From an uncultured Christensenellaceae bacterium (GTDB lineage Bacteria > Bacillota > Clostridia > Christensenellales > UBA3700): a stretch of DNA of 64,000 nt. Under the pieces are notes generated by a model. It did no database searches. It was not told the DNA's origin and was given only the letters and a program-made list of their open reading frames with translations. This document shows, in pieces, positions 53,240 through 60,756 of this stretch (positions are counted from its first letter, which is position 1; the number at the start of each line of letters is the position of its first letter). The stretch lies in contig CALWRH010000002.1 in the NCBI GenBank assembly GCA_944383895.1, forward strand, positions 62,001 through 126,000, read 5' to 3'. The position numbers were made by a program, and so were the translations under genes.

Positions 53240-54193
53240 ATGAAAAAGAAAACATTTTTGGTCGCAATTATATTAGTTGCAGTTGTTGTTATGTCGGCAG
53301 TATTTGTTGCGTGCGTAAATACCGATCTGTCGGATTATTCGTATCCCGAAGGGTTCGAGGACGTTTTATCGGGATACGATCTCGCTCGGGCTGAAGACTG
53401 CGACGTAAGAGTCATGACTTTCAATATGCTCGTGCATATGGAAAGCTGGGGAGGCTCCGAGGTCCCGCCTCGTGCGAAAATGTTTGTAAAAGTGCTCGAA
53501 GAGGTAAAACCCGACGTCATCGCGGCGCAGGAGGTGTGCAGCGATTGGCATAAGGTACTTGAGGCGAATATAGGCGACGAGTATGAAATAATCGAGCCCA
53601 AAATAGATTTTATCAATAAAAACAAAACTCCTGTTATATATAATAAGAATACTTTGGATCTGATAGAAAGCGGATATACCGCTTATTCCGAGGGCGACGA
53701 AAACGGATGCAGAGGAATCACGTGGGGCGTGTTTACGGTAAAGGCGACGGGCAAACATTTCGTACTGACGAGCACGCATCTCGATTTGATAAGAGAGGGA
53801 AAGGAAAAAGAAGAACTCGGAATAATGAATACACAGGCAGACGAGCTGCTTGCAAAGATTTCAGAACTAAAGAGCAAGTACGGCGGATCCGTGATCGCGT
53901 GCGGAGATTACAACAGCTTGGAGAGCGGAGATACTCCCGCTTATGACGGTAAGACATACGGAGAATACGCCGCGATGAAGATATATGAAAAGCTCGCCGA
54001 TTCTCTTGTCGACGTGAAGTACAAAGAAGGACTCGATATAGTCTGCTCGGACAGCAGCAAAGCTTTTGCGCCTACCTGGGATCACATATTCGTAAGCGGA
54101 GGGGCAAATGCCGAAAAACTCTTTATCCTGGACGATAAGGTTTTTGAAAAGATGAGCGATCATTTCGCTGTGTTTGCGGATATCATACTGTAA
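53240..54193 (+). CDS. Endonuclease/exonuclease/phosphatase-family lipoprotein
   Basis: 317 residues. M-K-K-K, a hydrophobic stretch and F-V-A-C give a lipid-anchored protein outside the membrane. The EEP fold motifs are present: V-M-T-F-N-M near residue 58, Q-E-V near 97, T-H-L-D near 175, G-D-Y-N-S near 218, W-D-H-I near 284 and S-D-H-F at the end. Secreted members act as sphingomyelinase-like, inositol-phosphatase-like or nuclease enzymes; which one is not clear. GGAG precedes the ATG. Confidence 0.88.
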   Translation: MKKKTFLVAIILVAVVVMSAVFVACVNTDLSDYSYPEGFEDVLSGYDLARAEDCDVRVMTFNMLVHMESWGGSEVPPRAKMFVKVLEEVKPDVIAAQEVCSDWHKVLEANIGDEYEIIEPKIDFINKNKTPVIYNKNTLDLIESGYTAYSEGDENGCRGITWGVFTVKATGKHFVLTSTHLDLIREGKEKEELGIMNTQADELLAKISELKSKYGGSVIACGDYNSLESGDTPAYDGKTYGEYAAMKIYEKLADSLVDVKYKEGLDIVCSDSSKAFAPTWDHIFVSGGANAEKLFILDDKVFEKMSDHFAVFADIIL

Positions 54194-54216
54194 AATTGAG
54201 ATAACGCGTAAAAAAT

Positions 54217-54245
54217 AAAACGCACCGAAACAATCGGTGCGTTTT
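54217..54245. terminator. Bidirectional terminator
   Basis: AAAACGCACCGA/TCGGTGCGTTTT perfect 12-bp stem, 5-nt loop, between convergent genes. Confidence 0.93.
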
Positions 54246-54271
54246 ACAGTTATTATAAGTCTGAGGTGAAA

Positions 54272-55276
54272 TCAGTCGTCGAAATCTTCGTATTCTCCGT
54301 AGGTGTAGACGTATCTGAAGGGGTCTTCTTCGGTTCCCGCGCCTTCAACGGTGATGAATACTTCTATCATCCTGCCGTCTTTCATGACTTCGGCTTCGAT
54401 ATATTCTTTGCCGTTTCTGACCTTTTTCTCGTATTTGCACTGGAAGACCTGACCGTTTTCGTAGCTCTTCATCTCGATTTCCTGCTTGTTTCCTTCGTTC
54501 TCGAATTCGAGTTCGAAACGTTTTACGAGCTGGTTGTCGTTGTAGATCTTGTATTCGAACTGCTGCTCGGTTTCGCCTTCTTCTTCCTCATTTGACTGCT
54601 CGAAAATTATATACTCTCCGTTGTCGCCGCGCACAGTCATCTTATAGGACGTTTCGCTTTCGGTAACGCCGTCTTCGGTTTCGGTTTCAACCTCTTTTCT
54701 GCCGTTCATTTCATATACGTTTTCGCCCGATATCACTATGCCTTCGAGAGCGAAAGACTGCTTTGTTTCGTATTCCCATTTGCTCTCGTCCTTGTGACCG
54801 TCTTTATCCACGCTTTCGTGGTTGCCCGTTTCGAGCTGGTTGAAATACATCGTATAAGATTGAGTTGCGCCTTCGAGATTCTTGGTAGAAACCGTCATTT
54901 TGATCTCGTAAACGCCGTAATATTCGTCGTCTTCAGCAGGCGCGCTCTGTTCGATACTGATGGCATTGTCGCCCATGTAATTCTCGAGCACAGCGAACTG
55001 CGCTTTGACTTCTTCGATCTCTTCTTCGGTTAGCTGCTGACCTTCGAGAGCGTTGTCTCTTCCGAGTGCCGCCGCGAGAGCGGTGTTTGTCTGCATTTCG
55101 TCGAGAATTAATGCGGACGACGTTGCGCTCATTGCTACGAGCTCTGCGTTGGAACTGAAGTCGATGCCTGAATTATTTTTATTTGACGTGTTGTCAAGCC
55201 CGCAAGCTACGAGCAGAGAGCTCAAAGCAAGGCACAAGGTTAAAATTACTGCCAATACGATATTCTTTTTTTTCAT
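54272..55276 (-). CDS. Lipoprotein of unknown function with sigma-linked promoter
   Basis: 334 residues. M-K-K-K, hydrophobic core and L-V-A-C lipobox. The mature part starts with an Asn/Ser-rich linker and a helical segment (about 40-105), then is beta-rich with Glu-rich hairpins, repeated K-x-x-V/I...Y-E patterns and an acidic C-terminus ending in D-F-D-D. No domain recognised. GGGAGG precedes the ATG. Its promoter has a 32-base element matching that of the ECF sigma gene 2.8 kb away, so it is a likely member of that regulon, perhaps envelope-stress related. Confidence 0.8.
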   Translation of the reverse strand: MKKKNIVLAVILTLCLALSSLLVACGLDNTSNKNNSGIDFSSNAELVAMSATSSALILDEMQTNTALAAALGRDNALEGQQLTEEEIEEVKAQFAVLENYMGDNAISIEQSAPAEDDEYYGVYEIKMTVSTKNLEGATQSYTMYFNQLETGNHESVDKDGHKDESKWEYETKQSFALEGIVISGENVYEMNGRKEVETETEDGVTESETSYKMTVRGDNGEYIIFEQSNEEEEGETEQQFEYKIYNDNQLVKRFELEFENEGNKQEIEMKSYENGQVFQCKYEKKVRNGKEYIEAEVMKDGRMIEVFITVEGAGTEEDPFRYVYTYGEYEDFDD

Positions 55277-55305
55277 TATCGTTTCCTCCCTTTGGGTTTC
55301 TTCGT

Positions 55306-55337
55306 CTATATAACAAAGCTGAAATGATTTTTACCAA
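55306..55337 (-). promoter_or_regulatory. Promoter element shared with the ECF sigma gene (copy A)
   Basis: On the minus strand TTGGTAAAAAT then, with the same 23-base distance as in copy B, GTTATATAG. It lies upstream of the 54272-55276 lipoprotein. Confidence 0.65.
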
Positions 55338-55421
55338 AGCTTTATAAAAAAATTCTGAAACAAGTTAAAAAAGTTCAGGATATAATTAAAAGGGGAGATG
55401 GCGTTAAGACATTTTTCAGCG

Positions 55422-55450
55422 TTGACACACGTCGGATGTGCCATTATAAT
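55422..55450 (+). promoter_or_regulatory. Promoter of the MmcQ/YjbR gene
   Basis: TTGACA, 17-nt spacer, TATAAT. Confidence 0.92.
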
Positions 55451-55479
55451 GTAGACGTATAATTAAGGAGGCGAAACCA

Positions 55480-55830
55480 ATGGACTCGGGGCAGCTTATT
55501 TCGTATTGTCTGCAGAAACAAGACGCATATGAAGATTTCCCTTTCGGAGACGGTTATATCGTCATCAAAATAAAGTCTGAGAAAAAACCTAAAGGCGTAA
55601 TATTTGCTGAAATATTTACTCTCAACGGAGAAGAAAAATTCACTTTCGGCACGGACAGCGAAACGGCAGAGTTTCTCAGAGGTTTCTATCCGGACGTCGT
55701 AGTGAGAGGTTATCATTGTCCTCCCGTGCAGGCGAGATACAAGAGTACGGCAACACTCGGCAGACTTGACGACGAAACGGTTGTAAAACTCGTCGATCTC
55801 TCGTATGCTCGGGCATTGACGAAATTGTGA
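55480..55830 (+). CDS. MmcQ/YjbR-family protein
   Basis: 116 residues, the normal size for this family (CyaY-like fold). F-P-F-G-D near residue 21 and the C-terminal pattern Y-H-C-P-P...D-L-S-Y-x-x-A fit. Members are small cytoplasmic proteins annotated as DNA-binding; their function is not settled. AAGGAGG precedes the ATG. The gene converges on the GNAT gene with only 2 bases between stops and no terminator. Confidence 0.85.
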   Translation: MDSGQLISYCLQKQDAYEDFPFGDGYIVIKIKSEKKPKGVIFAEIFTLNGEEKFTFGTDSETAEFLRGFYPDVVVRGYHCPPVQARYKSTATLGRLDDETVVKLVDLSYARALTKL

Positions 55831-55832
55831 TT

Positions 55833-56255
55833 TCAGAGCGACTGACGGTTCAGTCGCTTTTCCATTTTGAAATTTATAAGAAGTTCGCCGTTTCTTGCTA
55901 CCTGTTGCATGAGAGTTGTCTGATAGCCGAGTTTTTCGAAAAAGGGCTTGGCTGTAACAGACGCTTCGACAAATGAAAGATCGCATAAAAAGCTGTCTTC
56001 CGCGTCTTTTACGAGCATAGAGCCGATGCCTTTGCCTTCATGCCCCGGCATGACGTACAGTCTGTCTATATGACCGCTGTCTTCGCAGTCGCAGAAACCG
56101 ACTATTTTTCCGTTCTCTATTGCTACGGTCGTGTGCCTTGACGCAAACTCGCGTTCCCATTTAGCTTTGTCGGCACAGTTCAGCCAGGCGCTGATCTGAG
56201 CAGGAGTGTAGTCCTTTTTGCAAAGCGTGCTTATGGACTCTCTGAAGACGTGCAA
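55833..56255 (-). CDS. GNAT N-acetyltransferase, N-terminus likely frameshifted
   Basis: 140 residues from TTG at 56255. The acetyl-CoA loop reads H-E-G-K-G-I-G-S near residue 73, preceded by D-R-L-Y-V-M-P-G as usual, so the core is intact; substrate unknown. The family's first strand is missing. Directly upstream a run of seven G (56265-56259, minus strand) separates this frame from one encoding R-R-Y-I-P-S-D-I-G, the expected N-terminus; with six G the two would join. No good start or ribosome-binding site is visible on either side, so the gene may be defective or mis-sequenced. Confidence 0.75.
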   Translation of the reverse strand: MHVFRESISTLCKKDYTPAQISAWLNCADKAKWEREFASRHTTVAIENGKIVGFCDCEDSGHIDRLYVMPGHEGKGIGSMLVKDAEDSFLCDLSFVEASVTAKPFFEKLGYQTTLMQQVARNGELLINFKMEKRLNRQSL

Positions 56256-56317
56256 TATCCCCCCCGATGTCCGAGGGGATATATCTTCGTAAAGTTACGT
56301 TGCCAAAATTCGGTTTA

Positions 56318-57526
56318 TCAATCGTCATAAAGCTCTTCTAAAAATTCTTCCCAATAGTCTTCGTCTTCTTCGGGATCTGCGAGGCTCTCGTAGTAGTCTT
56401 CGATAAGATCGGCGAGTATTTCGCAGCCTTCTTTATCCGTATGGTTTTTTACGGTTTGTCTGAACGCGTCTATCTCTTGTTCTGTTTTGCCTTCGGCGTG
56501 CAATCTGTTTTCTATGATCTTGTCGGATTCTTCGTACATCCAGGCGTCGAGAATATTTTTGAGGTCGCGTCTGTTCTGTCTGCCGATCTCTTTGAGCCTG
56601 TATTCTTCCTCTTTAGCCAGGCTTTTTGCCTCTTTTGCAGAGAGTCCGTCAAGTATAAGCTTGTATTCGTACACCTCTATATAGCTTTCGAGATGTTCTT
56701 CGAGTTCTTCTCCGAGCGGTTTCAAGGTCTGTTCCTTCCATTTGTCTATGACGTCTTCCATGACGTCGTCGTCAAAGCCCTGTTTTTCGAGTTCTTCTTC
56801 CCACATTTCTTCGAGCGCGTCGAGTTCCTGTTCTTTGGTTATGTCGTACTGTTTGAGAAGTCTGTGCAGTTCGAGCACGGTTTTTTCGTCAAGACCGTCC
56901 GTCTGTCCGTATGCGGCGATTATATCGTCGATGAGCTGCTGTTTTGCCTCTTCTCCGTCTTCGGTAACTATCGTGCCGCCGCTTTCGGTGACAACGGACG
57001 ATACGTTTGCCGCAAGCTCTGACAGATATTGTCCGCTTATTGCAGAGTCTTCGTTGTAAGCAAGGATGTTGACCTGACTGTTGTTTGCGTTGACGTAGCC
57101 GAGCTTTACAGACGTCGTGATTATGTCGGAGCAGACGTCGTAGACAGAGCCGCCGATATAATTTTTGCCGAGCAGGACGATCCTTGCGTCGCTGTTGAGT
57201 CCCGTGACTGATTTTACTGAGCCGTTTTCGTCCGCGAGGACTTCAAAAGACGGATTTATGTCGATAAGGAACAGAGTGTCGGATTTGTTTTCTGCCGTAA
57301 TATTTCCTTTTTCTTTCGTTGACGGCCATGTGAAAATCAAGGTAAGCGCAAGTGCCAGAACGAGTACGCAGGCGACTGCGGACATGGCGAACGCAAGACC
57401 TCTTTTTGACTTCGCACGCTTGGGCTGAGGAGCAGGGAAGAGTTGCCCTTTGATTTTCTCTTTGAGTTGTTCGTCAGGGAGCAGTCTGTCCGCGTCTTTT
57501 TTCAGATCTTTGGATATTCTGTTCAT
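56318..57526 (-). CDS. RsgI-type anti-sigma factor
   Basis: 402 residues from the ATG at 57526 (AGGAGG upstream; ATGA overlap with the sigma gene stop). A cytoplasmic N-terminal part (about 1-40), one membrane segment (about 48-72), then the RsgI-like extracytoplasmic domain with L-I-D-I-N-P-S-F-E-V near 95 and N-S-D-A-R-I. The last ~200 residues are very rich in Glu, Lys and Leu with long predicted helices and acidic ends. It should hold the ECF sigma factor inactive until an outside signal arrives. Confidence 0.85.
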   Translation of the reverse strand: MNRISKDLKKDADRLLPDEQLKEKIKGQLFPAPQPKRAKSKRGLAFAMSAVACVLVLALALTLIFTWPSTKEKGNITAENKSDTLFLIDINPSFEVLADENGSVKSVTGLNSDARIVLLGKNYIGGSVYDVCSDIITTSVKLGYVNANNSQVNILAYNEDSAISGQYLSELAANVSSVVTESGGTIVTEDGEEAKQQLIDDIIAAYGQTDGLDEKTVLELHRLLKQYDITKEQELDALEEMWEEELEKQGFDDDVMEDVIDKWKEQTLKPLGEELEEHLESYIEVYEYKLILDGLSAKEAKSLAKEEEYRLKEIGRQNRRDLKNILDAWMYEESDKIIENRLHAEGKTEQEIDAFRQTVKNHTDKEGCEILADLIEDYYESLADPEEDEDYWEEFLEELYDD

Positions 57527-58056
57527 TTTACTCCTCCTTTGAGGTGTCTGCTCAGCAAATTCAACGATTGCTTTAATCTGTAAGACACCGTCGATATAGG
57601 CAGATCGAGAGCTTTTGCCGCCTCTCTTCGTCTGTATCCCGCTATCGCGCACATTATGACGATCTTATAATCCGTTTCGTCAAGAAGACTTTTTGCGAGA
57701 GATATGAGCCCGAAACTGTCTTCGTCCGGCATTGAGAAATCGCCTTCTCTCAGATGTTCGTCGGTTGAAAAATCCGTTGCGGTCTGACGTTTTGCGCGAT
57801 TGTATTCGTTGAGAGCCGTATTTCTCGCGATAGTCGTTATCCATGCGGTAAAGTTGTCTGCATTGTATCCATCAATGTTGCTGACCGCTTTCAGGTAAGT
57901 GTCCTGCACGACGTCTTCGGCAGCGTGTTTGTTGCCGAGGATCCCGTAGGCGACGAAGAACACGACTTTATAAGTCGTATCGTAGATATAATCGAACGCC
58001 CGGCTGTCACCTTCTTTGAGCCTCAGCACGGCTTTTTCCAACGCTTTGTCTGACAT
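57523..58056 (-). CDS. ECF-type RNA polymerase sigma factor
   Basis: 177 residues. Region 2 (A-A-E-D-V-V-Q-D-T-Y-L-K-A near residue 48) contacts the polymerase and the -10 box; region 4 (R-R-E-A-A-K-A-L-D-L-P-I-S-T-V-S-Y-R-L) near 145 recognises the -35. It is translationally coupled to the anti-sigma gene. Its promoter ends only seven bases before the ATG and shares a 32-base element with that of a lipoprotein gene at 54.3-55.3 kb, suggesting autoregulation. Confidence 0.92.
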   Translation of the reverse strand: MSDKALEKAVLRLKEGDSRAFDYIYDTTYKVVFFVAYGILGNKHAAEDVVQDTYLKAVSNIDGYNADNFTAWITTIARNTALNEYNRAKRQTATDFSTDEHLREGDFSMPDEDSFGLISLAKSLLDETDYKIVIMCAIAGYRRREAAKALDLPISTVSYRLKQSLNLLSRHLKGGVK

Positions 58057-58063
58057 CTTTCAC

Positions 58064-58095
58064 CTATATAACAATTTCAGAAAAATATTTGCCAA
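58064..58095 (-). promoter_or_regulatory. Promoter element of the ECF sigma gene (copy B)
   Basis: On the minus strand TTGGCAAATAT then GTTATATAG at the same distance as in copy A (55306-55337), followed by similar GA-rich bases. It also fits a sigma-A promoter (TTGGCA-N18-TTATAT). Confidence 0.65.
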
Positions 58096-58202
58096 CTTTT
58101 CCGATAATTTTATGATAAATTATTTGTGGATTATAGTCAAGAGAGATTGAAGACAGAGAGTTTGTATTTGATATAACAAGAGAAATACATGTCGGATCGT
58201 AT

Positions 58203-58255
58203 AAAAAAGCCGCAAACGACAGAGTAAAAGTCTGAAACTCTTATCGGTTTGCGGC
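58203..58255 (-). terminator. Terminator after the 58278-58844 gene
   Basis: On the minus strand GCCGCAAAC/GTTTGCGGC 9-bp stem around a long loop that itself holds AGAGT/ACTCT, followed by TTTTTT. Confidence 0.8.
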
Positions 58256-58277
58256 GGTAGATACGGTATGTTGAATA

Positions 58278-58844
58278 TCAGGCTGCTTTATCGTCAGTGT
58301 TGTCGGATTTTTTGCCGAGTTTTGATTTTATCAGAGCGATCAGATCGATGTCCTTGACAGTGAAGTATGTCGAAAGAATAGGCACAGCCAGGAAGATCGC
58401 GCCCATTATCGTGCCGAGAGCGTATATAAGATATTGCAGCCAGCCTTTGCCGAATATATCCTGAAAAGAGTAGCATATATCCCTGACCATCTCGTCTATG
58501 AAAGCAGGAAAAGTCGAGCCTGCGGCTATCGGGATGCAGAGTATGAACGCAAGAAAAAGCGGAATAGTCAGAATTGTGCTGTAAGTGCAGACCGCTATCG
58601 AGAAAACGTTTTTTACCTTGCCCTTAAAAGTGCCTGCCGCCGCAGACATGAGCATTATGCCTGCCGCCATCGTAATGACTACGATAACGTATCTTGCGAT
58701 AAGATTGGGTATATTGCTTATATAAGTAAGCCCTACGTTTACTCCCGTAGTCTGAGCGAGAGTCAGCAGCCCCCATACGTTGAGCCCTGCCGCGACGATT
58801 ATCATTATCGCCTGAATACATTTCTTTTTGTTTTCTTCCGTCAT
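58278..58844 (-). CDS. Four- to five-helix membrane protein, unknown function
   Basis: 188 residues. Hydrophobic segments lie at about 9-30, 45-68, 78-103 and 130-158, with a short Lys/Asp-rich cytoplasmic tail ending in D-D-K-A-A. No family recognised. GGGAG precedes the ATG, with a GTGCG/CGCAC hairpin just upstream of it, and the promoter TTGTAC-N17-TATAAT is clear. It forms its own transcription unit between the sigma operon and a pair of related membrane proteins. Confidence 0.75.
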   Translation of the reverse strand: MTEENKKKCIQAIMIIVAAGLNVWGLLTLAQTTGVNVGLTYISNIPNLIARYVIVVITMAAGIMLMSAAAGTFKGKVKNVFSIAVCTYSTILTIPLFLAFILCIPIAAGSTFPAFIDEMVRDICYSFQDIFGKGWLQYLIYALGTIMGAIFLAVPILSTYFTVKDIDLIALIKSKLGKKSDNTDDKAA

Positions 58845-58888
58845 AAAACTTCTCCCTTATCCGTGCGAAAACGCACGCCCATATTTTT

Positions 58889-58917
58889 ATTATACATAAG
58901 GACGGGGCAGGGTACAA
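58889..58917 (-). promoter_or_regulatory. Promoter of the 58278-58844 gene
   Basis: TTGTAC (58917-58912), 17-nt spacer, TATAAT (58894-58889) on the minus strand. Confidence 0.85.
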
Positions 58918-59025
58918 TACGGGATAAGAAATTTATTTATTACGTCAAAAAATTGGCAGATATCATGTCTGAAAATACGCGTTTTTCAGATAAAAGTGTA
59001 TTATCGATATAGTTCTTATGATGAT

Positions 59026-59058
59026 AAAAAATACGCGCCGCGGCAGGTGCGACGCGCA
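59026..59058 (-). terminator. Terminator of the first paralogous membrane-protein gene
   Basis: On the minus strand TGCGCGTCGC/GCGGCGCGTA, 10-bp stem with wobble pairs, 7-nt loop, TTTTTT. Confidence 0.8.
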
Positions 59059-59077
59059 CACGTCATTTTTATACGTA

Positions 59078-59701
59078 TTACAGGACGAACATAAGCACGA
59101 CAAAGATAATGAGAAGTATGGCCACTGCGATTTCTGCCGATAGCCAGGTTATTTTCTGAATTTTTCGGATGCGTAACGTATTGTCGACGCATTTCTTTGA
59201 TATCTGAGTAAAAATCACCGTTCCTATAAGACAGAGAGAGGACAGGATGCCGAAGAAGGAAAAGCCGAATCTGAACCCGGATATATAGACCGCTCCGTCA
59301 TGCAACTGAGTATACAGTTCCGTCGACACGATTCTGTATCTGAAAAATCCTGAAGGAAAGAGTTCTGCCGTCGCGGTATACAGGTTGCCGAGTTCTCCTC
59401 CTATGAAAAGCATTGTGGTGGCTATAAGGTTTGCAAGATCTGCTAAAGCGATCATCGCCATGATGCCTGTCGCCGCAACGTCGTAGAAGTTGACGTATTT
59501 TCTCATAAAGATAAACACGATGAGAGCGATTATGCCGAATAAGCAAAAGCAAAGCCTCGACCATAACATAAAATAAGGACCAGATCCGAAACTGACCGCA
59601 AAGATCTCTATGACGGAAACAATTATTGCGGCAGTGAACAACAGCGCGGGATAGGCGTATTCTTTTGCTATCAGCTTTTCAAGCGGTTTAGGATATGTCA
59701 T
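59078..59701 (-). CDS. Membrane protein, tandem paralogue A
   Basis: 207 residues with five predicted membrane segments. The start is the ATG at 59701 (M-T-Y-P), matching the neighbouring paralogue; an in-frame start six codons earlier overlaps the ribosome-binding region AGGGG. Both paralogues share M-T-Y-P-x-x-L-E-K, Y-A-(Y/F)-P-A-L-L-F, I-E-I-F-A-V-S-F-G and V-N-F-Y-D-V-(A/T)-A-T. No known family. It has its own TTGACA-N17-TATACT promoter and terminator. Confidence 0.75.
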   Translation of the reverse strand: MTYPKPLEKLIAKEYAYPALLFTAAIIVSVIEIFAVSFGSGPYFMLWSRLCFCLFGIIALIVFIFMRKYVNFYDVAATGIMAMIALADLANLIATTMLFIGGELGNLYTATAELFPSGFFRYRIVSTELYTQLHDGAVYISGFRFGFSFFGILSSLCLIGTVIFTQISKKCVDNTLRIRKIQKITWLSAEIAVAILLIIFVVLMFVL

Positions 59702-59730
59702 AAAAAATGCCCCTCTCAATGTATAATTCG

Positions 59731-59759
59731 AGTATATTATAATAATACACGTTTGTCAA
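59731..59759 (-). promoter_or_regulatory. Promoter of paralogue A
   Basis: TTGACA (59759-59754), 17-nt spacer, TATACT (59736-59731) on the minus strand. Confidence 0.88.
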
Positions 59760-59825
59760 CTTCGTGTTTTTGTACAGTCAGGTTATAAAACGAAAATATA
59801 CAAGTAACGAATACGAGAAAAGATC

Positions 59826-59848
59826 TGCGCGGGTTTTGAGCCCGCGCA
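59826..59848 (-). terminator. Hairpin after paralogue B, probable terminator
   Basis: TGCGCGGG/CCCGCGCA perfect 8-bp stem, 7-nt loop; on the minus strand the following T-run is interrupted (AGATCTTTTC). Confidence 0.55.
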
Positions 59849-59866
59849 AAAGTCGTTTGATATTAT

Positions 59867-59892
59867 TTATTCGCACCCGTGTAGATTATACG
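59867..59892 (+). repeat. Intergenic CCGTGT motif, copy 7
   Basis: CCGTGT at 59877-59882, plus strand, between two minus-strand genes. Confidence 0.65.
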
Positions 59893-59991
59893 CGTTTACA
59901 TGTCGCTTTGGCGACAGAATTATGTACATTGAAATCACAAGGGCAGTTGAATTCTGCGTCCGTCATGACGTTCAGAGAAAGCAAGTGGACC

Positions 59992-60645
59992 TTAATATTC
60001 CGGCGGGACCATAGGTAAGTATTTTTCTGCCCTTAGCGGAGCGAAATACAGATGATTGAGAAGGAGCAGAGTGATTGCCGTTATTGTCGCAACTACGAGC
60101 ACGGTAATAAATACTCTGCGGTTCACTTTGTCTATCGTCGCGGATCTCTCGGGATGTCTGCTTTCAATAACTGAACATACCGCGAAATATATCAGGAACA
60201 GTCCTTCCATCAAGCCGAGGAAAGTGAAAGAGTATTGATAATCGAGAAATTTCGCATAAGAAGGATCTGACGATATCAGTACGCAGCGGTATCTGACAAG
60301 TCCTCCCGGGAAGATGTCGATTTCGTGCAATAATTTGTCAGGCACGGAAACGAGCATATCGTTCGTCCTGAACAGATAAAAATCCGCTATGGCCGCAAAC
60401 AAAAGTATAGCCGTTGCCGTGACGTCGTAGAAGTTGACGTTTTTGTGCATGATCGCAAACAGTATCAGAAAACAAAGACATATTATCATCAGAACGATTC
60501 TGCTTGCGCTGATAAAAGATTTGTAAATGCCGAAACTGACCGCGAATATCTCTATGATAGCAACTATCAGAGCCGCAGAGAACAGCAATGCGGGGAAAGC
60601 GTATTTTTTTGCAACTATCTTTTCGAGTTTTTCAGGATACGTCAT
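59992..60645 (-). CDS. Membrane protein, tandem paralogue B
   Basis: 217 residues with five predicted membrane segments, clearly homologous to paralogue A along the whole length and most similar in the first 45 residues. A loop of about 50 residues between the third and fourth membrane segments (with F-P-G-G-L-V-R-Y-R) faces one side and corresponds to F-P-S-G-F-F-R-Y-R in A. GGGGGAG precedes the ATG and the promoter TTGACA-N17-TACAAT is clear. Function unknown; separate promoters mean the copies can be expressed independently. Confidence 0.75.
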   Translation of the reverse strand: MTYPEKLEKIVAKKYAFPALLFSAALIVAIIEIFAVSFGIYKSFISASRIVLMIICLCFLILFAIMHKNVNFYDVTATAILLFAAIADFYLFRTNDMLVSVPDKLLHEIDIFPGGLVRYRCVLISSDPSYAKFLDYQYSFTFLGLMEGLFLIYFAVCSVIESRHPERSATIDKVNRRVFITVLVVATITAITLLLLNHLYFAPLRAEKYLPMVPPEY

Positions 60646-60674
60646 AAAATCTCCCCCTTCGTCCTTCCGAGATC

Positions 60675-60703
60675 ATTGTATTATAAAGAAAAGTTTTTGT
60701 CAA
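60675..60703 (-). promoter_or_regulatory. Promoter of paralogue B
   Basis: TTGACA (60703-60698), 17-nt spacer, TACAAT (60680-60675) on the minus strand. The region resembles the paralogue A promoter, so the duplication included it. Confidence 0.85.
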
Positions 60704-60708
60704 TAATG

Positions 60709-60737
60709 AAAAAACGCCCTGCTGTCAGGCAGGGCGT
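60709..60737 (-). terminator. Terminator of the hydrogenase operon
   Basis: On the minus strand ACGCCCTGC/GCAGGGCGT perfect 9-bp stem, 6-nt loop, T-run. Confidence 0.93.
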
Positions 60738-60756
60738 AGGTATTTGTATTTTGTTT

